Shown: positions 51,855 through 62,222 of the stretch, piece by piece
Layout of the letters: every line of letters begins with the position of its first letter
Position numbering within the stretch: position 1 is the stretch's first letter
DNA from: CALEUX01 sp037439945
Lineage (GTDB): Bacteria; Bacteroidota; Bacteroidia; Bacteroidales; Marinilabiliaceae
Assembly (NCBI GenBank): GCA_037439945.1
Contig: JBBIVA010000004.1
Span: 1-64,000 of the forward strand
Direction of reading: 5' to 3'
DNA: 64,000 nt
Made by a program: the position numbers and the translations under genes
Notes under the pieces: generated by a model
What the model was told of the DNA's origin: nothing
The model's database searches: none
The model's input: only the letters and a program-made list of their open reading frames with translations

Positions 51855-52607
51855 TCATTTCTTAAGAAATCTGCCAAGTTCTGGCAATTTAGTACGAATC
51901 TCTTTTGCTACATAATCACAAATTTTAAAACTTCCATATGCTGATAGATGAGTGTCATCGTAAATTGGTGATGTTAAATTACTGTATTCGATGGTATCAA
52001 TATATAAAAACAGATTTTTTGATTTCTCTGGTCCATACTGCTCTACCATTTGTTGTGAATGATAATGTAAATCAAACAACACTACTTTTTCTTCATCAGC
52101 CACTTTTCTAACTGACTCAGGATAATCATAGTGTGTATCATAAAACCTGCCATCTTCATCAAATTTTCTTCTAACAATTGGAGTAGCCAAAATGGGGATT
52201 GCTCCTTTTTTTCGTACATCACTTACAAATTTTCTTAAATTCTGGCTGAAATCAGTTTGTGCAGCTGCATAACGTTTGGGATCCTCTGATTTGGCATCAT
52301 TATGACCGAATTCAATTATAACAAAATCTCCATTATCAACTTTTGAGATTAATTTATCCCAATGTCCTTCATTAATAAAGCTTTTTGTACTTCGGCCGTT
52401 AACAGCCAAATTTTCAATTTTAACACCGCTTTTAAAATATAAAGGAAACACCTGTCCCCACCCTTTCTCAGGGTTCCCATCTCCATATGGCTTATCAGCC
52501 ATGGTGGAATTACCGGCAAGAAAAATATTAATTTGTTTTCCCTTTTGGCCTAAACTCCAGAAAATGAGCCCAGAAAATACAAGTAAAATGAACAATAGTT
52601 TTTTCAT
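51855..52607 (-). CDS. CE12-type SGNH esterase, probable rhamnogalacturonan/pectin acetylesterase
   Basis: A 250-residue secreted esterase (signal MKKLLFILLVFSGLIFWSLG). The four SGNH blocks are present: IFLAGNSTMADKP with nucleophile S34, AVNGRST, EFGHNDAKS with N103, and YDDTHLSAYGS with D218 and H220. CE12 enzymes remove acetyl groups from rhamnogalacturonan I or homogalacturonan. It sits between the susC gene and the terminated GH28-GH43-CE8 group. The family is firm; the exact acetyl position is unknown. Confidence 0.9.
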   Translation of the reverse strand: MKKLLFILLVFSGLIFWSLGQKGKQINIFLAGNSTMADKPYGDGNPEKGWGQVFPLYFKSGVKIENLAVNGRSTKSFINEGHWDKLISKVDNGDFVIIEFGHNDAKSEDPKRYAAAQTDFSQNLRKFVSDVRKKGAIPILATPIVRRKFDEDGRFYDTHYDYPESVRKVADEEKVVLFDLHYHSQQMVEQYGPEKSKNLFLYIDTIEYSNLTSPIYDDTHLSAYGSFKICDYVAKEIRTKLPELGRFLKK

Positions 52608-52644
52608 CCGGTAACCTAAGAAAGAATTAACGTTTAATGAACAT

Positions 52645-52690
52645 AAAAAAACAGAAACCTGTATTTAAAAATACCGGGTTTCTGTTTTTT
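52645..52690 (-). terminator. Terminator after the CE8-GH43-GH28 operon
   Basis: AAAAAACAGAAACC (about 52646-52659) pairs with GGTTTCTGTTTTTT (52677-52690), with additional GTATTT/AAATAC pairing inside. Minus-strand T run present. It lies 15 bases past the GH28 stop. Confidence 0.85.
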
Positions 52691-52704
52691 CTACATTCAT
52701 TATA

Positions 52705-54417
52705 TTACTTAATTATAATTGACTCTTTTACAGCTCCGCCAACTATTAAAATTTGTGAAGAAGGGTCATTGAAATTTTTTGAGCTAACTTCAATATTATG
52801 AGTTGATTTTCCTGAAACGGCCAACCCTGGTAAACCCTCTCCCTTGAATGAAAAGCCATTTATTGATACATCCTGGCTGTTAAACAGGGTAAGGGCCGGG
52901 CCTGAGTCCTGAATAATTTTAACATTTACAAATTCAACATCCTTTACATCAATACATGTAAATCCTTTGGGTGCTTTTAACACAATATTTTCAAGTTTTA
53001 CATTCTCAAGTTTCATTTCAGGTAACCCCATTAGTAATGCCGCACTTCCAAAACCATTGGCAACAACATTTTTAACAAAAATATTCCTGAAAGCAGGGGT
53101 TTCTTCAGTAACCTGAACAGCCGGAGCATCGGTTTCAATTAATCCTGAGCTACTTGTACCATCATCCAAAACAGGGGCATGACCACCATAAAACAGGTTA
53201 AACTGAATTGGGTCAGTTGGGATATCGATCATATTTATATCTGATATATAAATATTTTCGATAACACCACCACGTCCACGGGTACTTTTAAACCTTAACC
53301 CAATATTTGTTCCCATAAATGTACAGGATGAAACATGCACGTTTTTAACACCTCCCGACATTTCGCTACCTATAACAAAACCTCCGTGTCCGGCATAAAC
53401 TACATTATTTTTTACAATTACGTTTTCAGTAGGGATATTACGTTCACGCCCTTCTTTATCGCGCCCTGATTTAAAACAAATAGCATCATCACCCACATCA
53501 AAGCTGTTGTTATAAATTACTACGTTTTTACAAGACTCCAGGTCAAGGCCATCGCCATTTTGAGAATACCACTGATTACGAACAACCAGGTTCCGTATGG
53601 TTAAATTCTCACACATTAATGGGTGCAGGTTCCATGCAGGTGAATTCTGAAAAGTTGGCCCATCCAATAAAACCTTGTTACAACTTATAAGACTAACCAT
53701 AACAGGCCTAAGAAAATCCTTTATTGACATATAATCATCAAAGGTGTTTAACCTGGGGATATTGCTTCCTGATGCAATAACAAACCCTTTCAAAGCCTGT
53801 TCTGTTGGCCACCACATATCTTTTTTCTCATTTAAAACTCCTCCTCCGGTAGTTAAATTTTTCCACTGATTGGCAGTCATTTTAAATTTTTTCACAGGCC
53901 TCCACGCTTGTCCGTTACCATCAAAAACCCCTTTTCCTGTAAAGGAAATATTTTCAAGGTTTCGCCCTGATATGGGAGATTGGCACCTGTAAGTCATAAT
54001 TCCCTCAAAGGTACTCTCAACCAATGGATAATCATCGAAGTTTTTACTAAACCTTACAAGGGCACCTTCCTCAAGGTGAATATTTATATTGCTTTTTAGT
54101 ACAATTGGGCCAGTCATCCATAATCCGGCGGGTACAATAACTGAACCTCCACCTTTAACTGAAAGTTTCTCAATTGCTTCTGCAAAATAGGCAGTATTCA
54201 TTGTAATACCATCGCCTGCGGCTCCCAAATCAGCAATATTTATTTTGTTTGGGGGAATTACAGGTTCAATTACTTTAGGCATTTCAAACTCAATATTATT
54301 ATATACCCATGAATAATCGGTGCTGCAATTTTTAACCTGCGAGCAGGACAAAACGGCTACCCCTAACAATAACACCATCACTGATTTAAACCAATTTCCT
54401 TTTGTTGTTGCTCTCAT
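52705..54417 (-). CDS. GH28 glycoside hydrolase, long form, lipoprotein
   Basis: A 570-residue lipoprotein (signal ends LLLGVAVLSC, cysteine 25). GH28 catalytic residues are all present: QNGDGLDLE (D289), FDVGDDAICFKSGRD (D310, D311), AGHGGFVIGSEMS (H344) and GLRFKSTRGRGG (K377). The FKSGRD and RFKSTRGRGG forms are typical of exo-acting polygalacturonase and rhamnogalacturonan-type members in Bacteroidota, but linkage specificity is not provable here. About 110 extra C-terminal residues continue the beta-helix. Third gene after CE8 and GH43. Confidence 0.92.
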   Translation of the reverse strand: MRATTKGNWFKSVMVLLLGVAVLSCSQVKNCSTDYSWVYNNIEFEMPKVIEPVIPPNKINIADLGAAGDGITMNTAYFAEAIEKLSVKGGGSVIVPAGLWMTGPIVLKSNINIHLEEGALVRFSKNFDDYPLVESTFEGIMTYRCQSPISGRNLENISFTGKGVFDGNGQAWRPVKKFKMTANQWKNLTTGGGVLNEKKDMWWPTEQALKGFVIASGSNIPRLNTFDDYMSIKDFLRPVMVSLISCNKVLLDGPTFQNSPAWNLHPLMCENLTIRNLVVRNQWYSQNGDGLDLESCKNVVIYNNSFDVGDDAICFKSGRDKEGRERNIPTENVIVKNNVVYAGHGGFVIGSEMSGGVKNVHVSSCTFMGTNIGLRFKSTRGRGGVIENIYISDINMIDIPTDPIQFNLFYGGHAPVLDDGTSSSGLIETDAPAVQVTEETPAFRNIFVKNVVANGFGSAALLMGLPEMKLENVKLENIVLKAPKGFTCIDVKDVEFVNVKIIQDSGPALTLFNSQDVSINGFSFKGEGLPGLAVSGKSTHNIEVSSKNFNDPSSQILIVGGAVKESIIIK

Positions 54418-54455
54418 AATAAATCATTTATCGGTTTAATTATTTTACTTAATAT

Positions 54456-56099
54456 TTATTTTACTATAGTCAATTCTTTCTTATTTGTAATCCTAAACCA
54501 ATTAAAATCGGCATAACCTGAATCATTTGTCTGGTCCATCCGTGTTGCAAACAACCCAATTTTTGCACCAATCCATCTTCCTTCCCTTGCAATAAATATA
54601 TTCTCAATTTCAATCCAATTATCACTATCCACACGGTATTGAAACTTGCATTCGGCCCCATTTTTTACAGAAACCATAAATTCAACAGAATCACCTTTAA
54701 ATGGAACCGAAAACACTTCAGATTCTGCTCTTCCATTCATAGCATCCAAACATGTATTCATAACTAAATATGTTCCTGATGAGCGCTTCTCAATAAATAT
54801 TGAAGCGTAATCAATACCCATAACAATTAAACCAGCCCGTTCGCCAATTAGCTTTTCGTTTGGGGTAAAAACCATCCGTGTTGAAGCATCAAACTCAGGT
54901 GCAGGCCATTTTTGTAAAAGCAAATTTGGAACTTCCCAGAAATTTTTTGCCCCGTTGGGAATTTTTTTTGTAAACAACCGTAATGTTTTATTTTGGGTAT
55001 TTATAAACGACCAGGTATTTTTCGGATTAGCGTGCCATTGCCATTGCAAACCAATTCGTAATTCTGAGAAATCATCTGATTCAGAAGGGGTTATAATTGG
55101 AAATGTTTTGCCAATATTGGGTTTTTTATAAACAGCAACTGGTTCCCCAATTCCATCCCCATCATTATCGCTACCAATTACTGGCCATCCGTTTTTCCAC
55201 TGCATGGGGTTTAAATGTACTACTCTTCCATAAGGCCCCATGTCCTGAAAATGAATAAACCAATTTTCCCCTGATTTTAGTTCTACCCAACCTCCCTGAT
55301 GTGGCCCGTTAATATTTGTATTTCCCTGGTGCATAACTATCCGGTGCTCATATGGGCCATATGGTGTTTTAGCCCTAAGAGCCAACTGCCAACCATAGGT
55401 TACACCGCCTGCAGGGGCTAAAATGTAGTAATAACCATCCTTTTTATAGAATTTAGGCCCTTCAACAGTTTGATTACCGTTATGGCCATCAAAGATCATT
55501 ATTCCTTCTTCAAGTAATTTAGTTCCACAAGGGCTCATTTCGGCCACAACCAAAATACTTTTTATCCCGGCCCTGCTTCCGGCATATGCATGTACCAAAT
55601 ATGCCTTTCCATTATCATCCCATAATGGACATGGGTCAATAAGGCCCTTTCCCTCTTTTACAAGAACCGGATTGCTCCATTTTCCCTTTGGGTCTTTTGC
55701 TTTTAACATGTAAATCCCAAAATCGGGATCCCCATAAAATATATAATAAAAACCCTTATGAAACCTAATAGCCGGAGCCCAAACCCCATTTCCATGCTGG
55801 GGTTTCGAAAAAACATCATTTGGTAAAAGTCTTTCAATAGCATGGTTAACAAGCTGCCAGTTCACCAAATCCTTTGAATGCAAAATAGGCAAGCCTGGAA
55901 TGCAATTAAAACTTGAAGCTGTCATGTAAAAGTCATTTCCAACTCTAATTACATCAGGGTCAGAATAATCAGCGTGTATAACAGGGTTTTTATACATACC
56001 ATTACCCAAATCAGCACTCCATACTTCCGATATCTTGGAAACCTGAGCTTTTAGGTAAACACCCAATATCAAAAAAATTATAAGTAAAATTCTATTCAT
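54456..56099 (-). CDS. GH43 family glycosidase with C-terminal beta-sandwich domain
   Basis: A 547-residue secreted enzyme (signal MNRILLIIFLILGVYLKAQ). The five-bladed propeller shows IHADYSDPDVIRVGNDFYMT (base region D44-D49), GLIDPCPLWDDNGKAYLVHA (modulating Asp) and QTVEGPKFYKKDGYYYIL (acid Glu). From about residue 335 a beta-sandwich (SDDFSELRIGLQWQWH to the end) matches the XynB C-terminal type. Likely alpha-L-arabinofuranosidase or beta-xylosidase/galactosidase acting on pectin side chains. Specificity not decidable. Between CE8 and GH28. Confidence 0.9.
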   Translation of the reverse strand: MNRILLIIFLILGVYLKAQVSKISEVWSADLGNGMYKNPVIHADYSDPDVIRVGNDFYMTASSFNCIPGLPILHSKDLVNWQLVNHAIERLLPNDVFSKPQHGNGVWAPAIRFHKGFYYIFYGDPDFGIYMLKAKDPKGKWSNPVLVKEGKGLIDPCPLWDDNGKAYLVHAYAGSRAGIKSILVVAEMSPCGTKLLEEGIMIFDGHNGNQTVEGPKFYKKDGYYYILAPAGGVTYGWQLALRAKTPYGPYEHRIVMHQGNTNINGPHQGGWVELKSGENWFIHFQDMGPYGRVVHLNPMQWKNGWPVIGSDNDGDGIGEPVAVYKKPNIGKTFPIITPSESDDFSELRIGLQWQWHANPKNTWSFINTQNKTLRLFTKKIPNGAKNFWEVPNLLLQKWPAPEFDASTRMVFTPNEKLIGERAGLIVMGIDYASIFIEKRSSGTYLVMNTCLDAMNGRAESEVFSVPFKGDSVEFMVSVKNGAECKFQYRVDSDNWIEIENIFIAREGRWIGAKIGLFATRMDQTNDSGYADFNWFRITNKKELTIVK

Positions 56100-56138
56100 T
56101 AAACACTAAACTCCTACTATTTGGTTAATTAATTATTA

Positions 56139-57131
56139 TCAGGGTTTGCAAATCCTCTCGAAAGGGTTCCAGTTGTCTTTACCCGCTAAAACTTTTTCAG
56201 GTGTATAGTTACTAATTTGGCCCTCGTTTAACTGATGTGCCCATTTTTGCCGGCTTTCATTACCGGAACCTGGACCATAGGATTTATATTCGGCATAAAA
56301 GGTTGTTGATTCGGCTTCAGTTTTATTCCAGTTATGCCATCCAAGGGGGTGTATTATAATATCCAAAAAACAGTTTATAAACACTGTTCGCGCATGGTTT
56401 CTCCATGGGCGTCCCAAATATACAGTTTTTGGCGCAGCCGAACCTGAAATACTACAATCCCTGAAAACGAAACCGTATTCAATATCTTTTTCGGTAGATG
56501 CCGCTGTAATGTAGCCGCTTCCTTTACTATAAATTTCACATTTTTCAAAAAATGCAGTTGCCCATCCAAATATAAAATCTACTGTACCTTCAATATAACA
56601 TTTATAATAAAACTGCCGGCTTCCTGATGTATGAGGATATAATGTATCCTGAGAGCCCAGAAACCTGCAATTTTCAAATACCACACGGTCGCCACTAACC
56701 CTCACGGCCACTGCCTGTCCAACTGCACCAGCCGAGTTCTCAAAGGTTATATTCCGGGCCGTAAAATCATCTCCAAAAACAAAAAATCCAGAAGACCCTG
56801 TAGTTCCCATTTCTTCACCAAATCTGTTAAGTTTAGATGCAAAATCATCGTAGGTTATTACAGTTTGATCCCTGCACTCACCAATTAAGGTAACCCTTGT
56901 TTTGGAACCAGGCAATACAATTTTCTCTTTATAAACTCCTTTTGTAATAAATATTATTGTTTCATTCTTCCTGAAATCAGGAACCGCGTTTATGGCACCC
57001 TGAACAGTTAAAAAATCACCTTTACCATTTGCGCATACAACAAAATGGGCTTTAACGGAACTATTAGCATTGTTTTGAGAAAAACAATCCTTAACAAACA
57101 GTAGTAATAAAATAAACATTAACTGCCTCAT
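56139..57131 (-). CDS. Pectin methylesterase, CE8 family
   Basis: A 330-residue secreted enzyme (signal MRQLMFILLLLFVKDCFSQ) removing methyl groups from homogalacturonan. The CE8 set is intact: GQAVAVRVSGD (Q139), FLGSQDTLYP (Q161, D162), GTVDFIFGWATAFFE (D185) and YLGRPWRNHARTVF (R241, W243). It is first in its operon and divergent from the HTCS gene. De-esterification prepares pectin for the PL1 lyase and GH28 enzymes downstream. Confidence 0.95.
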   Translation of the reverse strand: MRQLMFILLLLFVKDCFSQNNANSSVKAHFVVCANGKGDFLTVQGAINAVPDFRKNETIIFITKGVYKEKIVLPGSKTRVTLIGECRDQTVITYDDFASKLNRFGEEMGTTGSSGFFVFGDDFTARNITFENSAGAVGQAVAVRVSGDRVVFENCRFLGSQDTLYPHTSGSRQFYYKCYIEGTVDFIFGWATAFFEKCEIYSKGSGYITAASTEKDIEYGFVFRDCSISGSAAPKTVYLGRPWRNHARTVFINCFLDIIIHPLGWHNWNKTEAESTTFYAEYKSYGPGSGNESRQKWAHQLNEGQISNYTPEKVLAGKDNWNPFERICKP

Positions 57132-57491
57132 TTCAGTTTAATCCTAAAAACATTGTATTTCTATAAATTTCGTATCCGATTTTAATTATATCATGGTTTG
57201 CAAGTTAATATACACCCTATAAATAAAAGTTGTGTAAATTATCTGAAAAAGTGTAACAAATTGTTTTTTTAAGTGTTATATAATTCATCTACTAACTGAT
57301 TTTATGAACATTGCCAAACCAATAAATTTGGTAGAGTTTTTGAAACAGCGATAAAATTTAACCCGGCTTGAATAATAATTGAAAAGGGACAAATGTAATA
57401 AGATATTAAATTTGGTAATTTTTGTATTTTCGTATTACAATGGTGTTTTTGAAAGTACCACAAGAAACTAACTATATTGTTAACTGTTAAA
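57132..57491. other. Divergent promoter region between CE8 and HTCS genes
   Basis: About 360 AT-rich bases. The plus-strand TATTTTCG at 57425-57432 is close to TAnnTTTG and may be the HTCS -7 box. HTCS binding sites for the CE8 operon would be expected on this stretch, but no obvious direct repeat could be picked by eye. Confidence 0.4.
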
Positions 57492-60400
57492 ATGTTATAC
57501 AAATTATTAATTAAAAATAAAACAATTTTATCCCTTTTAACCTTCCTGGTTGAGATTGCGATACCATTTCAAATATATGGGGGGGAAATATTACGTTTCG
57601 AACATTTTAATACTCTCCGTGGGTTATCGCAAAACAGTGTTTCGTGTATACTTTGTGATTCGCAGGGTTTTTTATGGATTGGTACAAATAATGGCCTCAA
57701 CCGCTACGATGGGAACAAATTCAGGGTATTTCTGAATGAACAGGAAGGGGTACGAAATTTTACCCATAACCGAATTACCAGATTGTGGGAGGATTTACGT
57801 GGTTTTATATGGTTTGAAACACATGATGGTTATTACCATTTTTTTAACCCTGTTACTGAAAAATTCATATCGCTGTCGAGTACAATAGCAAAATCTGAAG
57901 AAAAACACTACCATTTTTCAGATTATCTTCAATATTCAAAAGATGAGATTTGGTTAGGGCTCTCAGATAAAGGAGTTTTGCGGCTTGTATATGACGAAAC
58001 TATTGATAATTATAAAATTACCAGTTTCTCATCAAGGGGTATAAGTTCAATTTCAAATGACCAGGTTTCATTTGTACGAAAAGATGAAAATGGGAATATT
58101 TGGATTGGCACGGCGATGGGACTGACATTAGTTGAAAAAGAAACCCTGGCTTTACCCACACCAAGGTTTCAGCATATGTTTATCACCAATTCTTTTAAAG
58201 ATTATATAGAAACAGCTTCTGAATTATGGTTTGCAACAGATGATGCTGGCATTTTAAAGTCTCAGAAACAAGGTCAACAATACACCTACATAAACACTCA
58301 TAACACACCGTCATTAAAATCAAACGACATAGTAAAATTGTTTAAGACAAAATCTGGGGCTATTTTGGTTGCAATGCGTAACAATGGTATCCAGGTGCTG
58401 AAAAAAACAAATCAGGATTGGGTCCCGGTTTCAGTGCACGGTAACCAAATCAACCAGATTTATGAGGATAAATATGGTTTATTATGGATTACAACTGAAA
58501 ACTTTGGGGTTTCAGCAGTTAACACTAAAACATGGACTACTGATTTTTACAGATTTTTCAACCCAGGTGCAGGTACGGTACCCGATTTGGAAAGACATGT
58601 GTTTTATGAAGATAAAAAAAATAACTTATGGATAGGAACTCATGAAGGTGGGTTAAATATATTTGACAGAGATAATAACAGGTTTACCCAGTATAAAAAT
58701 AACCCATCAAATCCAAATTCCCTCTCATCAAACATAGTTATGGCTATTACTGAAGATCATTCGGGTCAGTTATGGGTTGGTACGGGTCAGTTGCAGGGAA
58801 GTCTTGAAAGAGTAGTTTTGAAGGAGCCGGCTTTCGAGAATTTGCTTCCCGACAGAAGAATTAATCATATTTCAGATAATATTGTAAGGGCGCTTTTTGA
58901 AGATTCTCAAAAAAGATTATGGGTAGGGACTAAAGCAGGAAGGATACATGTATATGAAAATGGTGCCCCCGTAATTGTTTTTGAACAATTGAAAACAATC
59001 AACGGTAATGTTACAGGGATTAGCCCTTACGCTTTTCATGTTGATAAAAAAGGCTTTTTCTGGGTTGGCTCAAAAGGGAAAGGGGTATTTGTTAGCAGGC
59101 AACCTTTAAATAGTTACAAAAATTTAAATAATATAGTATTTGTTAATTATCAACAAATTGCAGGTGACAGTACTAGTTTGAGCAATAACAATGTTTATTC
59201 ATTTGTTACCGACCCAAATGGCAATTTATGGATTGGGACGTACGGAAATGGATTAAACTTGGTAACTGAAAATGAGAATAGTGAAAGAAAGTTTATTAGA
59301 ATAAACACAAATAATTCATCCTTATCAAGCGACCTGGTACGTAACCTGCTAATTGACAGAAAAAGCAGGTTGTGGATAGCCACGGGCTACGGGTTAAACC
59401 TTATTGAAAAAATACCAACAGATAACACCCAGCCAATTATAAGAAATTTTTTGTCAAGCCAGAATTCCAAAGATGGAATTAGCCTTAACGATATTATACA
59501 TCTTTATGAAGATTCAAAAGGAGATATTTGGGCTGCTACATTTGGAGGCGGAATAAACAGGCTAAAAGAGCTTAATGCCGAAAAAGCAACTTTTGAAGCG
59601 TTTAACCAGTTTAATGGTCTTAGCCACAACGTTGTATATGGAATTCTTGAAGACAATGACGGTTATCTTTGGTTCAGTTCTGAAAATGGATTAAGCCGAC
59701 TTAATAAACAACATCGCTCATTTGAAGTATTTAATTCAAATAACGGTTTGAATTTTAACCCTTTTTCCGAAAACACCTGTGTTAAAAGTCACGATGGAAG
59801 ATTAATGTTTGGCGGTTTCCTTGGCGTTGAAATAATTTCACCGAAAAAACTAATAACAACACCTTGGCAAAACAACATTCAACTTACTGGCTTCCAGTTA
59901 TTTAACAAAGATGTTTCTATAGGATTGGGCTCTCCTCTATCAAAAAGCATATCTTTTACCGAGAAAATTACTTTAAGTAATGTTCAGTCAAGCTTTAGTT
60001 TTGAATATTCGGCCATGGACTTACTCGATCCTGAAAAGAACCAATATTCATACAAACTTGAAAATTTTGACCCCGACTGGAACTTTGTAGGGAACCAGCG
60101 CAAAGCAACTTTTACAAACCTTTCACCTGGTAAATATATTTTCAGGGTAAAGGCATCTAACCGGGCAGGACAATGGATGACCAACGAACGGTTTGTGCAG
60201 ATTGAAATTTTACCACCATGGTATAAAACTATTTGGGCTTTTATAATTTATTCAGGGGTTTTGGTTTTACTTTTTTTTATTGTCTTTAGAACAATTTCAA
60301 AAATTAACCATTACAGGAATGAGTTAAAAATAGAACGTAGGGTTAATGACATGAAACTAAGGTTTTTCACCAATATATCACATGAAATTAGAACTCCGCT

Positions 60401-61892
60401 TACCTTAATTATAGGGCCGATTGAAGATTTAATAAGTAAATCCAAACTGGATACTTCCGACAGGCAAAAATTGGAAATTATCAGGCGAAATGGAAAAAGA
60501 ATGCTAAACCTTACAAATCAATTGCTGGATTTCAGAAAAATCCAAAACAATAAAATGGTTTTAAAGATAAGTGAATTTGATATTGTGGGTTTTACACGTA
60601 ACATTTTTGAAAGTTTTGAGCTCCTGGCCCAACATAAAAACATTAACTACAATTTTAATACAAACATCGATAGTTTCTATATCTGGGGCGACCCATCAAA
60701 ACTGGATATTGTAATTTACAATATCATTTCAAACGCGTTAAAATTCACAGAAGCAAATAAATCTGTGAATATAACCCTCGAAAAAAAAATAAACACTGAT
60801 TTATTTGAAATTAAAATTTCAGATGAAGGCAGGGGTATACCAAAGGAGCACCTTCCGGAATTATTTGAGAGATATACAATATTAAGTGGTAAGGAATTGG
60901 CCGGAACCGGCATTGGCTTATCACTGGCAAATGAACTAATTAAACTGCATAACGGTGAAATTGATGTATTATCTGAACCAGGAAAAGGAAGTTCATTTAT
61001 TGTTAAATTAAAAACAGGAAAAGAACACTTTGGTTTATCTGATAAAATTATTTTTTCAGGCAAAAATGAAAATACTCATCCAAAGCATGAACCAACTGAA
61101 ACAATTGATATTGAGAGTTTATCCGAAGATGATAACTTAGGTGAAAAAGCTAAACCCATGGTATTGGTGGTTGAAGACAACCATGAAATCAGGGAATATA
61201 TTAAACAGTCACTGAGCCCTGAATTTGTTTGTTGCACAGCTGAAAACGGGCAGGAAGCAATTAATTTTATTAATATTCAGAATCCTGATTTAATAATCTC
61301 AGATATTATGATGCCGGTTATGGATGGTTTGGAAATGACCCGGCATATTAAAGAAAATTTTCAAACATCACATATACCAGTTATTTTATTAACATCAAAA
61401 ACAGGCCTTAACGACCAGATAACAGGTATCGAAACCGGTGCAGAGGCATATATAACCAAACCCTTTAATTCAGGTTATTTAAAAGCTATGGTAGGAAACC
61501 TTTTGGAACAAAGAAGAAATATAATCACAAGGTTTCATGAAAATAAAACAATAGATCCCTCAGCAAAGATCGTAAACTCTAAGGATGAAGAGTTTATCAA
61601 ACAATTGGTTGGTTATATTGAAGATAATTATTCGGAAGAATTTTCAATTGAATCACTGGCTGAAAAAATGTGCGTAAGCCGGACGGTGTTTTATAATAAA
61701 GTTAAAGGGTTGACAGGCTTAAGCCCAGTTGAATTTGTGCGTGAATTGAAGCTTAAAATTGCCGCCCAGTTTATTAGCCAGGGTTATAATGTTTCAGAAG
61801 CTGCAATGAAGGTTGGCTTTTCAGATGCAAGATATTTTAGCCGTCAATTTAAGGCTCTATTTGGCTATTTACCCAGTAAACATTCCAAATAA
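57492..61892 (+). CDS. Hybrid two-component system sensor-regulator (HTCS)
   Basis: About 1466 residues from ATG 57492; an in-frame TTG lies 15 bases earlier. After an N-terminal signal or anchor, residues 40-800 form two propellers of Reg_prop repeats (LWIGTNNGLNRYDG and similar). A Y_Y_Y domain follows at about 833-903 (SFEYSAMDLLDPEKNQYSYK), a membrane helix at about 911-936, HisKA (FFTNISHEIRTPLTLI, His near 963), HATPase (NIISNALKFT; GTGIGLSLANELIKLHNGEI), a receiver (LIISDIMMPVMDG, Asp near 1271) and AraC HTH (CVSRTVFYNKVKGLTGLSP). It senses periplasmic oligosaccharide and activates this locus. Confidence 0.96.
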   Translation: MLYKLLIKNKTILSLLTFLVEIAIPFQIYGGEILRFEHFNTLRGLSQNSVSCILCDSQGFLWIGTNNGLNRYDGNKFRVFLNEQEGVRNFTHNRITRLWEDLRGFIWFETHDGYYHFFNPVTEKFISLSSTIAKSEEKHYHFSDYLQYSKDEIWLGLSDKGVLRLVYDETIDNYKITSFSSRGISSISNDQVSFVRKDENGNIWIGTAMGLTLVEKETLALPTPRFQHMFITNSFKDYIETASELWFATDDAGILKSQKQGQQYTYINTHNTPSLKSNDIVKLFKTKSGAILVAMRNNGIQVLKKTNQDWVPVSVHGNQINQIYEDKYGLLWITTENFGVSAVNTKTWTTDFYRFFNPGAGTVPDLERHVFYEDKKNNLWIGTHEGGLNIFDRDNNRFTQYKNNPSNPNSLSSNIVMAITEDHSGQLWVGTGQLQGSLERVVLKEPAFENLLPDRRINHISDNIVRALFEDSQKRLWVGTKAGRIHVYENGAPVIVFEQLKTINGNVTGISPYAFHVDKKGFFWVGSKGKGVFVSRQPLNSYKNLNNIVFVNYQQIAGDSTSLSNNNVYSFVTDPNGNLWIGTYGNGLNLVTENENSERKFIRINTNNSSLSSDLVRNLLIDRKSRLWIATGYGLNLIEKIPTDNTQPIIRNFLSSQNSKDGISLNDIIHLYEDSKGDIWAATFGGGINRLKELNAEKATFEAFNQFNGLSHNVVYGILEDNDGYLWFSSENGLSRLNKQHRSFEVFNSNNGLNFNPFSENTCVKSHDGRLMFGGFLGVEIISPKKLITTPWQNNIQLTGFQLFNKDVSIGLGSPLSKSISFTEKITLSNVQSSFSFEYSAMDLLDPEKNQYSYKLENFDPDWNFVGNQRKATFTNLSPGKYIFRVKASNRAGQWMTNERFVQIEILPPWYKTIWAFIIYSGVLVLLFFIVFRTISKINHYRNELKIERRVNDMKLRFFTNISHEIRTPLTLIIGPIEDLISKSKLDTSDRQKLEIIRRNGKRMLNLTNQLLDFRKIQNNKMVLKISEFDIVGFTRNIFESFELLAQHKNINYNFNTNIDSFYIWGDPSKLDIVIYNIISNALKFTEANKSVNITLEKKINTDLFEIKISDEGRGIPKEHLPELFERYTILSGKELAGTGIGLSLANELIKLHNGEIDVLSEPGKGSSFIVKLKTGKEHFGLSDKIIFSGKNENTHPKHEPTETIDIESLSEDDNLGEKAKPMVLVVEDNHEIREYIKQSLSPEFVCCTAENGQEAINFINIQNPDLIISDIMMPVMDGLEMTRHIKENFQTSHIPVILLTSKTGLNDQITGIETGAEAYITKPFNSGYLKAMVGNLLEQRRNIITRFHENKTIDPSAKIVNSKDEEFIKQLVGYIEDNYSEEFSIESLAEKMCVSRTVFYNKVKGLTGLSPVEFVRELKLKIAAQFISQGYNVSEAAMKVGFSDARYFSRQFKALFGYLPSKHSK

Positions 61893-62222
61893 TACCTGCA
61901 AAAAAATAAAATACACTACCCTTAAATATTCTTTAATCAACAACGGTTTTAAACCCCGTACTTATAGCTTAAAAGCGATTTTTAATATAAACCCGGATTT
62001 GTCGTTAGCTGTATTTACTAATAACGTCCATTAAAAACCACCAGACTAAGTTGTTGTCAATAACACTTAATACATCAAACCGCTTACATAAAACTATAAA
62101 TTGTTATCAGAAATGCTTACAATTTATGTTTTTCTAAATGGAACCTTTACCGAACATCCGCCAGGGTTAATCCCGGCTAAGCCATTAGTTCAGTGCATCC
62201 CTAATAACTTAGCCGTGATAAA
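61893..62222. other. Convergent intergenic region with an inverted family B copy
   Basis: Between the HTCS stop and the oadA stop. Nearly all of it (about 61950-62218) is the inverse complement of 41433-41677: the shared end GGGTTAANCCCGGCTAAGCC then ATTAGTTCANTGCAT, and AAATGCTTACAATTTAT-type blocks. On the minus strand, GGCTAAG and CTTAGCC plus ATTAG/CTAAT form a hairpin at about 62172-62215. No gene seen. Confidence 0.65.
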